Shown: positions 1-6,982 of the stretch, in pieces
Numbering within the stretch: the first letter of the stretch is position 1
How the letters are laid out: each line of letters starts with the position of its first letter
Assembly (NCBI GenBank): GCA_964397665.1
Contig: CAYNJW010000005.1
Coordinates: 1 to 41,332 of the forward strand
DNA: 41,332 bases
Direction: 5' to 3'
Source of the DNA: CAYNJW01 sp964397665
Lineage (GTDB): Archaea > Nanobdellota > Nanobdellia > Pacearchaeales > GW2011-AR1
Translations under genes and position numbers: made by a program
The notes under the pieces: model-generated
Database searches by the model: none
Seen by the model: only the letters and a program-made list of their open reading frames with translations
Told to the model about the DNA's origin: nothing

Positions 1-66
1 GGGGATTTGAACCCCCGACACCTGGATTAAAAGTCCAGTGCTCTAACCAGGCTGAGCTATGGAGCC
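1..66 (-). tRNA. tRNA-Lys (anticodon UUU), 3' end cut by window edge
   Basis: Read on the minus strand, this has a 5' acceptor strand GGCTCCA, the TA of positions 8-9, a D arm GCTC...GAGC, an anticodon stem CTGGA/TCCAG with loop CTTTTAA (anticodon TTT, lysine) and a T arm GGGGG-TTCAAAT. The window starts inside the T stem, so the rest of the T stem, the 3' acceptor strand and the discriminator are missing. No intron is seen. A TATA-like TTTTTAAA lies about 30 bp upstream (around 92-102), so it probably has its own promoter. Its D and T arms are almost identical to those of the second lysine tRNA at 12922-12996. Confidence 0.93.
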
Positions 67-116
67 ATATGTTATTTAAGATTTATTTTGATTTAAAAAG
101 TTTGGTATTTGTTAAT

Positions 117-1310
117 CTAATTGGAATTTTTAGGATTATAGAGTCCAGTTTTCTTATTAAACTTTTTAAAATTTTTGTACATTTGACTTTCTTGAATTTT
201 ATTTGCTTTATAATAACTACTTCCATGATTTTTTCCATAAGGTTTTTCACATTCCTGTTGCAATTCTTCAAAAGCAATTTGAGCAATTTTCATTCCGGGA
301 TAAAGTTTAATAGGTAATGGGCTTGCATTGAATAATTCAAGAGTCAATTGTAATGAGTTGCCAGGATCTAAAAATCCTGCAGTAGTATGAATTATTAATC
401 CAAGTCTCGCAAGCGAGCTTTTACCTTCCAATCTACCAACATGTTTATTGTCTACTCCAGTAGTTTCTTTAATAAGTGCTAAAGCAAAACTTCCTGGATG
501 AAGGATAAATGATTCCTCAGAGTTTATTGTAACATCTTTCATGATTTCTTTTACAGGTTTTTTAGTATCAATAATTTCTGCTTCATGTTGTTTAAAAATT
601 TTAAATTGATTATCTAAATGTAAGTCATAACTTGCTGGTTGAAGACAGTTTATATCAAAAGGAGTTATACTTAGTTTTCCTTCTTTTCTTTTTTCTTTTA
701 TTTGAATATCAGATAGAATTCCAGCAGAGAATTTCTTTTCTTTTCTCTCTTTTGGTTTTTTATATTTTATATTTTTTAAAATTTTATTAAGTGTTTTTTC
801 AAGTTCTTTTTTTGAGTTATTATTTCGAATTTTATAATCTGCAATTTGCATACTGGCAAAAAGATTTTGTTCATTTGAGTTATTAGAATTTAATTCTTTC
901 AATTCTTGTTCTAAGAATTTTTCATAAGGAATTTTGTCAGTTGTCGAGTTTCTTTTTTTAATTCTAGTGTATCTAATTCTTGGATTTGCATCGATAGAAA
1001 TAAGTTTAAAATTCTTTTTTCTCCTTAAAGCTTCTATTTCTCCGAGATTTCTTAAGGATTCTATAACTATATTTTTATTTTTTTTAAATCCTTGTTCAAA
1101 TAGTTTTTCAACAATATAACTTGGAGAATTCTCAGTTCGTAGCTTATTAGCAAGATTTACAAGATTTTCTCTTGTTAGTTTTTTTTGTTCTTTAATTAAA
1201 ATTTTATTAAGGTATTCTCTGACAGAATAATGTTTAAATCCTTTCTTTTTTAAGAATTCTACAACAGTTCCTTTTCCAGCTCCGAGTGTTCCAGTCAATC
1301 CGATTATCAT
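117..1310 (-). CDS. Nucleotide kinase-like P-loop domain fused to dCTP deaminase
   Basis: This 397-residue protein has two domains. Residues 1-180 are a P-loop kinase of the dephospho-CoA-kinase/dNMP-kinase type, with Walker A GTLGAGKGT at 7-15; similar domains are known fused to dCMP deaminases. Residues 194-385 are a trimeric dCTP deaminase: QPASYDL near 224, GKSSLARLGL near 296 (the catalytic Ser and Arg of the family) and LTLEL with the catalytic Glu near 325. The TAGFLDPG and PYG...YKNF segments resemble the bifunctional dCTP deaminase/dUTPase enzymes, which yield dUMP directly, but that activity is not proven. The product would feed ThyX. A start 9 bp upstream exists; I chose ATG 1310 because TATAAA at 1332-1337 lies about 25 bp before it. 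The fusion itself is unusual. Domain calls are strong; the kinase substrate is unknown. Confidence 0.85.
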   Translation of the reverse strand: MIIGLTGTLGAGKGTVVEFLKKKGFKHYSVREYLNKILIKEQKKLTRENLVNLANKLRTENSPSYIVEKLFEQGFKKNKNIVIESLRNLGEIEALRRKKNFKLISIDANPRIRYTRIKKRNSTTDKIPYEKFLEQELKELNSNNSNEQNLFASMQIADYKIRNNNSKKELEKTLNKILKNIKYKKPKERKEKKFSAGILSDIQIKEKRKEGKLSITPFDINCLQPASYDLHLDNQFKIFKQHEAEIIDTKKPVKEIMKDVTINSEESFILHPGSFALALIKETTGVDNKHVGRLEGKSSLARLGLIIHTTAGFLDPGNSLQLTLELFNASPLPIKLYPGMKIAQIAFEELQQECEKPYGKNHGSSYYKANKIQESQMYKNFKKFNKKTGLYNPKNSN

Positions 1311-1355
1311 ATTAAACATTCTTCATTTCTCTTTATAACTATTATTGTACTCTAA

Positions 1356-2057
1356 TCAGTATTTTACAGAAATATTCTCACAGAAATCAGTTCCAATAAG
1401 TTTTAAGTTTTCTAAGAATTCTTTTCTTGTATTTTCTTCTTTTTCAAATTCTTTATCAACAAAGTTTCCAACATTTTTAAATCCTTGAAACGAATAGTTT
1501 TTTAATTTTTTATTAGTTAATTCTTTTAACCATAAAAACATCTCATTTATGTTTTCTTTGTTATGGAATTTTTTTAAGATTGTTGTTCTGAATTCATAGT
1601 TTTCCATTTGTGAAATTATTTTTATGCTTTTTTCTATTTTCGAAATATCTAATTTAACATTTGCAATCAAAGCATAATCTTTTTTACATCCTTTAATATC
1701 CATTGCAACATAATCAATTAAACCGTCTTTTAAAAATTCATTTAACTTTTCTGGAAAAGTTCCATTAGTATCTATTTTTATTTTATAACCCATTTTTTTA
1801 ATTTCTTGAAGAAATTCTTTTTCTAAAGTCATTAAAGGTTCACCACCAGTAATACAAATTCCTGTAAGTTGGTTTTTTCTTTTCTCTAAGAATTGTAAAA
1901 TTTCTTCTTTAGGAATGTCTTCTGTTTCTTCTTTAATTACTAATCCTGCATTGTAACAAAAGCCACATCTAAAAGTACAGCCATATAAAAATAAAAGACA
2001 AGCTATCTCTCCAGGATAGTCTATTAAAGTAGTTTTTTGAAGATGCTTAATTTTCAT
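1356..2057 (-). CDS. nrdG: Anaerobic ribonucleotide reductase activase, radical SAM
   Basis: This 233-residue radical SAM enzyme carries the iron-sulfur motif C-TFR-C-GF-C near residues 27-34, followed by the SAM-binding TGGEP motif near 95. The N-terminus (TTLIDYPG) and overall length match the archaeal/bacterial NrdG-type activases, sometimes annotated as pyruvate-formate-lyase-activating-like. Its expected job is to place the glycyl radical on NrdD, whose gene lies immediately upstream on the same strand. The gap to the NrdD glycyl-radical reading frame is only 30 bp and is almost pure A/T. No TATA box is visible at the right distance, so co-transcription with nrdD is likely. The activase call is firm; specificity for NrdD is inferred from the neighbourhood. 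Confidence 0.9.
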   Translation of the reverse strand: MKIKHLQKTTLIDYPGEIACLLFLYGCTFRCGFCYNAGLVIKEETEDIPKEEILQFLEKRKNQLTGICITGGEPLMTLEKEFLQEIKKMGYKIKIDTNGTFPEKLNEFLKDGLIDYVAMDIKGCKKDYALIANVKLDISKIEKSIKIISQMENYEFRTTILKKFHNKENINEMFLWLKELTNKKLKNYSFQGFKNVGNFVDKEFEKEENTRKEFLENLKLIGTDFCENISVKY

Positions 2058-2087
2058 AATAAAAAAAATAAAAATAAAAATTTTGAA
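2058..2087 (-). terminator. U-rich tract between nrdD tail and nrdG
   Basis: On the minus strand this 30-bp gap contains the run ATTTTTATTTTTATTTTTT, which would give a U-rich RNA. Archaeal intrinsic termination depends mainly on such U tracts. The same 19-base string occurs just after the aEF-1A gene (within 39439-39464). Here it may partly stop transcription and lower nrdG output relative to nrdD. The sequence is seen; the attenuating role is inference. Confidence 0.45.
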
Positions 2088-2207
2088 CTATTTTTTAAAA
2101 GTAGTTCTATCTGAAAATTCTGATTGTTTTCCAATATTCCATTGTGTTACAGGTCTAAGATAACCACACACTCTAGAATAAACTTCACACTTAGTTCGTT
2201 TTTTCAT
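2088..2207 (-). CDS. Glycyl-radical C-terminal tail of NrdD in a separate frame
   Basis: This 39-codon frame overlaps the end of nrdD by 17 bp and lies in the +1 frame relative to it. It encodes the end expected of a class III reductase: a Cys (residue 7), EVYSRVCGYLRPV with the radical glycine at residue 15, then QWN-GK and a short basic tail. The main nrdD frame lacks all of this. The frames meet at a run of six A in GAAAAAACG on the minus strand; five A would join them into one protein of about 728 residues. Alternatively the ATG at 2207 could be used, since GGAGGT lies 10 bases before it. An assembly or homopolymer error, a true mutation, +1 slippage and a split gene are all possible. The domain identity is very secure; its expression is not. 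Confidence 0.85.
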   Translation of the reverse strand: MKKRTKCEVYSRVCGYLRPVTQWNIGKQSEFSDRTTFKK

Positions 2208-4275
2208 TTTTTGTTTTACCTCCGTTTGTTTTTATTGAAGCTATGTCTCTTAATTCAAATTCTTCACCTTCTTTATATTCTTCTTCTTCGTCACAAAGTG
2301 GACAAAATTCTTGTTCTCCTGCAATGTATCCATGGATTGGACAAACTGAAAAAGTAGGAGTTAAAGTAAAGTAAGGCATATGAAATGTGTTGGCAATTTT
2401 TTTAACTAATAATTTTGCAGCGCCTTTATCTATTTTTTCACCTAAAAATCCATGGAAAACAGTTCCACCTGTGTATTTGCATTGCAATTCATCTTGTAAT
2501 TCTAGTGCTTCAAATAAATCATCAGTATGGTTAACTGGAAGTTGTGTTGAATTCGTATAATAGGGTGATACTCCATTTTGGTATGCTTCTTCATTTGCTA
2601 TTTTAATTTTCCCAAATTTTTCTTTATCAAGTCTTGCAAATCTATGTGTAGTTCCTTCACCAGGAGTTGCTTCAAGATTATAGATATTTCCAGTTTCTTC
2701 TTGATATGTTGCTAATTTATCTCTCATAAAGTCTAAAACTTTTAATGAAAATTTCATTCCTTTTTCAGTTGTAATATCTTCACCGGGCATGAAGTTAATT
2801 ATTGCTTCATTCATTCCAAGAAGTCCAATTGTTGCAAAGTGATTTTTCCAATATTGTTTAAATCTTTGATAAACTTGTCTTAAATAAAATTTAGAATAGG
2901 GATATAATCCAATTTCTGTAAGTTTCTCTATTGTTTTTCTTTTTATTTCTAAACTTTCTTTTGCTAATTCCATTAGTTTACCAACCCTTTCTAAAAAATC
3001 TTCTTCGTTTAAAGCAACAAAACCAATTCGAGGCATATCAATAGTTACAACACCAATACTTCCAGTTTGAGGGTTTGCACCAAATAATCCACCACCCCTT
3101 TTTCTTAATTCAGTTTGATCAAGTCTAAGACGACAACACATGCTTCTTGCATCTTCTGGACTCATATCTGAATTTATAAAATTAGAGAAATAAGGGATCC
3201 CGTATTTTGCAGTCATCTCCCAAATTAAATCATAGTTTTCATTTTCCCATTCAAAATCTTTAGTGATATTATAAGTTGGTATTGGGAAAGTAAAAACTCT
3301 TCCAGAGGCATCTCCTTCAAGCATCACTTCTGCAAATGCTTTGTTCAATATTTCAACCTCTTCTTGGAATTCTTTATATGTTTCTTTTTGTGGTTCCCCT
3401 CCGATTATCACGGGTTCATCTTTCATGTATGAGGGGATTTTCAAATCCATAGTGATATTTGTGAAAGGCGTTTGAAATCCAACTCTCGTAGGTACTGCAA
3501 GATTAAAAACAAATTCTTGCATTGCTTGTTTTACTTGTTTATAGTCTAATTTATCATATCTTATAAAAGGTGCCAATAGTGTATCGAAATTTGAGAATGC
3601 TTGTGCTCCTGCAGTTTCACCTTGAAGTGTGTAAAAGAAATTTACCATTTGCATTAATGCTGTTCTAAAATGTTTTGCAGGTTTGCTTTCTACTTTTCCA
3701 GTAACTCCAGTAAATCCAACAAGTAAAAGATCTTTCAAATCCCAACCAACACAGTAAGCACCTAAAGTTCCTAAATCATGAATATGTAAATCACCATTAG
3801 TGTGGACATTTCTTATAGCTTCTGGATAAATTCTTCTAATCCAATAGTTTGAGATAATTTTATTTGCAATGTAATTATTTAGTCCCTGCAATGAAAAACC
3901 CATATTTGAGTTTTCTTTTATCATCCAATCATTTAAACCAATATAATCTTCGACAGCCTCAATAGTATCAAATAATCCCTTGACATCTCTCAATTCTTCT
4001 CTTGAATTTCTATACAAAATATATGCTTTAGCTGTTTGATCATGACCTTCTTTAATTAAAGTTGATTCAATCAAATTTTGTACTTCTTCAACAGATGGAA
4101 TTATTTTTTCTTCAAATTTTTCATCTAAGTTATTTAGAACTTTATTTAGTATTTCTTTAACTTTTTCTTTATCATGTCCACCAACAGCACGTGCAGCAGA
4201 CCAAATAGCTCTTTCTATTTTTTCTGGATTGAAGGCTACTATATCTCCATCTCTTTTTCTTATTTTTCTTATCAT
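2191..4275 (-). CDS. nrdD: Anaerobic (class III) ribonucleoside-triphosphate reductase, lacking its glycyl-radical tail in this frame
   Basis: This 694-residue catalytic subunit would reduce ribonucleotides to deoxyribonucleotides using a glycyl radical. An ATP-cone (RKRDGDIVAF at the start) occupies residues 1-95. The barrel includes SMCCRLRLD near 378-386 and the following GGGLFGA and GSIGVVTI segments typical of the archaeal/bacterial enzymes. A zinc-binding pair CPIH (645-648) and CPLC (658-661) sits near the end. The frame then runs into a charged stretch and stops without the RVCGYLRP-type radical site, which lies in the +1 frame at 2088-2207. nrdD starts 2 bp after the nrdR stop codon, so the two form an operon. 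No other ribonucleotide reductase is in the window. Confidence 0.93.
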   Translation of the reverse strand: MIRKIRKRDGDIVAFNPEKIERAIWSAARAVGGHDKEKVKEILNKVLNNLDEKFEEKIIPSVEEVQNLIESTLIKEGHDQTAKAYILYRNSREELRDVKGLFDTIEAVEDYIGLNDWMIKENSNMGFSLQGLNNYIANKIISNYWIRRIYPEAIRNVHTNGDLHIHDLGTLGAYCVGWDLKDLLLVGFTGVTGKVESKPAKHFRTALMQMVNFFYTLQGETAGAQAFSNFDTLLAPFIRYDKLDYKQVKQAMQEFVFNLAVPTRVGFQTPFTNITMDLKIPSYMKDEPVIIGGEPQKETYKEFQEEVEILNKAFAEVMLEGDASGRVFTFPIPTYNITKDFEWENENYDLIWEMTAKYGIPYFSNFINSDMSPEDARSMCCRLRLDQTELRKRGGGLFGANPQTGSIGVVTIDMPRIGFVALNEEDFLERVGKLMELAKESLEIKRKTIEKLTEIGLYPYSKFYLRQVYQRFKQYWKNHFATIGLLGMNEAIINFMPGEDITTEKGMKFSLKVLDFMRDKLATYQEETGNIYNLEATPGEGTTHRFARLDKEKFGKIKIANEEAYQNGVSPYYTNSTQLPVNHTDDLFEALELQDELQCKYTGGTVFHGFLGEKIDKGAAKLLVKKIANTFHMPYFTLTPTFSVCPIHGYIAGEQEFCPLCDEEEEYKEGEEFELRDIASIKTNGGKTKNEKTN

Positions 4276-4277
4276 TT

Positions 4278-4718
4278 TTATTTTAGTTTTTTTAATTCTT
4301 CTTTAAAGTCATCAATATCTGCGAATTCTCTATAAACCGAAGCAAATCGGATATAGGCCACCTTATCCAGTCTTTTTAATTCAGCCATTATTATTGTACC
4401 TATTCTCGAAGTTTGAATATCCTTGTCTTTTGCAACATTTCTTATTTTAGCTTCAATTTTTTGAAGTAATTTTTCAATTTGTTCAGTTGTTACAGGTCTT
4501 TTTTCTAATGCTCTTTCAATTCCCTTACGAATTTTAGCTTCATCAAATTTTGTTCTTTGACCATTTTTTTTAAGAACATTTAAATCTAACTCTATTTTTT
4601 CGTAAGTTGTAAAACGTTTATGACATTTAAGACATTCTCTTCGTCTTCTTGTGACACTCTCTGAATCTCTTTTATCAGTAACTTTCGTTTCTTGACTATT
4701 GCAATATGGACATAACAT
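4278..4718 (-). CDS. nrdR: Transcriptional repressor NrdR
   Basis: This 146-residue protein matches NrdR along its full length. It has an N-terminal zinc ribbon (CPYC at 3-6 and CLKC at 29-32) with the arginine-rich linker RRRR between, then an ATP-cone domain (VLKKNGQRTKFDEAKI onward) that senses ATP/dATP. NrdR represses ribonucleotide reductase genes when dATP is high. It is described mainly from bacteria, so its presence among archaeal genes is notable. It is the first gene of an nrdR-nrdD-nrdG unit, and two copies of its binding site lie just before it, implying autoregulation plus control of nrdD. The family call is very sure. Confidence 0.95.
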   Translation of the reverse strand: MLCPYCNSQETKVTDKRDSESVTRRRRECLKCHKRFTTYEKIELDLNVLKKNGQRTKFDEAKIRKGIERALEKRPVTTEQIEKLLQKIEAKIRNVAKDKDIQTSRIGTIIMAELKRLDKVAYIRFASVYREFADIDDFKEELKKLK

Positions 4719-4729
4719 CTTTTCATTAG

Positions 4730-4745
4730 ATACAATATCTTGTAT
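4730..4745. promoter_or_regulatory. NrdR box 1
   Basis: ATACAATATCTTGTAT is a near-palindrome that fits the published NrdR box pattern (ACACWATATATWGTGT) at 13 of 16 positions, including the central core. It lies 11 bp before the nrdR start codon. Its start is 32 bp from that of box 2, about three helical turns, a spacing known for tandem NrdR sites. Confidence 0.82.
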
Positions 4746-4761
4746 AGTGTATCTTTTTATT

Positions 4762-4777
4762 ATACTATATGTTGTAT
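4762..4777. promoter_or_regulatory. NrdR box 2
   Basis: ATACTATATGTTGTAT fits the NrdR box pattern at 13 of 16 positions. It lies 43 bp before nrdR. A TATA-like TTTATAAAG on the minus strand at about 4801-4809 would place the transcription start near 4775, within this site, so binding here should block initiation. Tandem arrangement with box 1 makes chance occurrence unlikely. Confidence 0.82.
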
Positions 4778-4838
4778 AATGAAGAAATAAATTGTCTTTT
4801 CTTTATAAATCTTTATAACCATTTTTTAGTGAATTTGG

Positions 4839-5477
4839 TTAAATTTTTAGATTTAATTTTTCTTTAAACGTTTTTTGTATTTGTTGATAAACTTCTTCAA
4901 TAGTTAATGTTGCGTCAATTAAAGAAATTCTGTTTTGATTGCTCTTTGCAATTTTAAGATAACCTTTTCTAACCCTTTTGTGAAAGTCAATTTTTTCTTT
5001 TTCAAAGGTGTCTTTTTCTTCACTTCTTTGAACTACTCTCTCCATTCCCTTTTCGATAGGTAAATCCAACAGAAGTGTAAGATTTGGTTGATATTTTTCA
5101 CTAACATAATTATTGATTGTATTAATAATCTCAAGATTCATTCCCCTACCATAACCTTGATATGCAGTTGTTGAATCATAAAATCTATCACAAATTGCAA
5201 TTCCACCTGTTTCAATATGTGGCTTAATTACATTCTCTATTAGTTGAGCTCTCGCAGCTTCAAAAAGTAAAAGTTCAGTTTTACTGCTTAAGTCTTCACC
5301 ACTAGCTCTATGTTGTAAAATGTTTCTAATCATTTCCCCCGTTTGAGTTGCCCCTGGTTCTCTTAGATGAATGACTTTGTAATCTTGTTTTTCTAATGCT
5401 TGGAATATCTTTCTAGATTGTGTTGATTTTCCACAACCCTCAGGTCCTTCAAGTGTAATAAAATATCCCTTTCCCAT
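4839..5477 (-). CDS. tmk: Thymidylate kinase
   Basis: This 212-residue dTMP kinase converts dTMP to dTDP. It has the P-loop EGPEGCGKST near residues 10-19, the REPGAT motif (DRX/LID-type Tmk) near 41, and DRFYDSTTAYQG near 104 with the conserved DR and the thymine-pocket region. The length is normal for the family. The frame is open for 44 codons further upstream inside thyX, but residues before MGKGYF do not look like Tmk. The start at 5477 lies 1 bp after the thyX stop, so the two genes are translationally coupled. Together with ThyX and the dCTP deaminase it completes the route to dTDP. Confidence 0.95.
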   Translation of the reverse strand: MGKGYFITLEGPEGCGKSTQSRKIFQALEKQDYKVIHLREPGATQTGEMIRNILQHRASGEDLSSKTELLLFEAARAQLIENVIKPHIETGGIAICDRFYDSTTAYQGYGRGMNLEIINTINNYVSEKYQPNLTLLLDLPIEKGMERVVQRSEEKDTFEKEKIDFHKRVRKGYLKIAKSNQNRISLIDATLTIEEVYQQIQKTFKEKLNLKI

Positions 5478-5478
5478 T

Positions 5479-6900
5479 TTATTTAAGTTTATACTCTCCT
5501 GTTTTACACATTCCACAATTTTCTCTTTCAGGGCAAGAACCATAAAGCATTCCTTGAGGTAAACAATATTTTCCCAGTGCAGAGTATACTTGTCTAATCT
5601 CTTTAGCAATAATATTTGCCTTACTTCTTATTTCCCACTGTGCAGTTTTACAAGTTCGTTTTCCAATTGAATGTAAGGCATTCCAACCATTTATATGGAT
5701 AAGATCATAGATTTCTAAATTGTGAGGTATTACTCCAAGAACTTCAGGTGTTTTGTTTAAATTTCTTAGAGCATATCTTCTACTTTCTTTAGAAAGCTTT
5801 GTTAAAGGTTGAGAATATTCAGTATTTTTAATAGAGGGAGGTATTACAAAAACTCCTCTTTGTAGTGCTTGTTCAAGTGGTTCAACACTTTGATCCCAAG
5901 TTCTTTGTCTTGTTGCTTGATGAAAACTCATAAGTGACATAGGAACCATAAAAGAAAAGTGAGTATGTTTTAGATTGCTAAGTAATGCTTCATCACGAGA
6001 ATGTATTGCTTTTGATATTTCTTTATCTGACATTTTTAAGCCGATAGAATAGTCAAGAAGAAATTTATGATTCGGATTATTTTTGTTAGCTTCTCTTTTG
6101 GATATTTCAATTTCTAAGGGTAAATTATCTCTTGAATAAAGTTGGTTTGAAGGCATCCATGCTAAAACTTCAAAATTTTTATCTCTTTCTTTCATCAAAC
6201 TTGGTGCAACTTTTCTTGCTTGTTCATACATCTCATTTATAGTTTCATTTACTTCAGAAGGCATTCTCATTCTTTCAGCCATAGATTTTAAGTGCATTAA
6301 TTCTCTTGCATCCCATAAAGTATGTATTGTAGTTTTAGTATTCAAGGGAAGGATAATTCTTGCATCTTCTGTTGGAATTCCACCTTTTACCATTTCATTA
6401 TATAGCTCAAATTGTTTTGCCATTATTTCATTTCCTTGATCAGAAGTAATTTTTGTAAATCCTCTTTTTCCCATTTCAGAATCACTATTTATTTTATTAA
6501 AACTTCTTTCAGCTGTTGCCCTTCTTAATGATTGTTGTAAATGTGATGCATATTGTGGACTACATAAGGTCAATGTCGAGCCTCTTGTTAAATTATCAAT
6601 AGACCATTCAAATACCCCATGATCTAAAACCGCTCCATGACCTCTTCCAGAAGTTTCTTTCATAATTAGTTCTTTTGTTTGTTTCCATCCAATTTGTTTT
6701 TTATTACTTCCTTTTCCGATAGTGTAGGGTTTACTGGCGATAGCATGTTTTTTATGGATTTCTGTAGAAGATTCTTCAGCAAAACAACCCATTGCTCCTG
6801 CAACAGGATAATCTTCAGGACCCCAAGAGTCATTATCTGGATGTTGCAATATTCCTATCAATTCAATATTTTTTTTAAATTCTTTTTTTGTCTTCTCCAT
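5479..6900 (-). CDS. thyX: Double-domain flavin-dependent thymidylate synthase (ThyX)
   Basis: At 473 residues this is about twice the usual ThyX length and seems to contain two ThyX-like repeats, as is known for the chlamydial enzyme. Repeat 1 has SHLQQSLRR near 119-127, matching the Ser and Q-S-x-R half of the family signature, then GIPTEDARIILPLNT near 174. Repeat 2 has RQRTWDQS near 331, matching the R-x-R half, then RTCKTAQWEIR near 415. A cysteine-rich tail (C446, C456, C462, C465 region) closes the protein. ThyX makes dTMP from dUMP with flavin and methylenetetrahydrofolate. A TATA-like CTTATAAG about 25 bp upstream supports the start. tmk follows directly. The family is quite sure; how active sites are built from the two halves is unknown. 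Confidence 0.87.
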   Translation of the reverse strand: MEKTKKEFKKNIELIGILQHPDNDSWGPEDYPVAGAMGCFAEESSTEIHKKHAIASKPYTIGKGSNKKQIGWKQTKELIMKETSGRGHGAVLDHGVFEWSIDNLTRGSTLTLCSPQYASHLQQSLRRATAERSFNKINSDSEMGKRGFTKITSDQGNEIMAKQFELYNEMVKGGIPTEDARIILPLNTKTTIHTLWDARELMHLKSMAERMRMPSEVNETINEMYEQARKVAPSLMKERDKNFEVLAWMPSNQLYSRDNLPLEIEISKREANKNNPNHKFLLDYSIGLKMSDKEISKAIHSRDEALLSNLKHTHFSFMVPMSLMSFHQATRQRTWDQSVEPLEQALQRGVFVIPPSIKNTEYSQPLTKLSKESRRYALRNLNKTPEVLGVIPHNLEIYDLIHINGWNALHSIGKRTCKTAQWEIRSKANIIAKEIRQVYSALGKYCLPQGMLYGSCPERENCGMCKTGEYKLK

Positions 6901-6982
6901 TCTTTGAAAAACTAATTTTTACTTATAAGGATTTGTGTAATTAATAACTATGGTTTAGAATATATGCTTTAGATTACTTGTT

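Noticed and set aside
2198..2207. A AAAAAC as a classical -1 ribosomal slippery site at the nrdD end
   Set aside because: The nrdD reading phase does not place the heptamer as X-XXY-YYZ, and the radical tail needs a +1 (or -2) shift, not -1.
5478..5609. A longer Tmk start inside thyX
   Set aside because: The extra 44 residues are the thyX 3' end read in another frame and do not match Tmk; the ATG at 5477 begins the normal protein.
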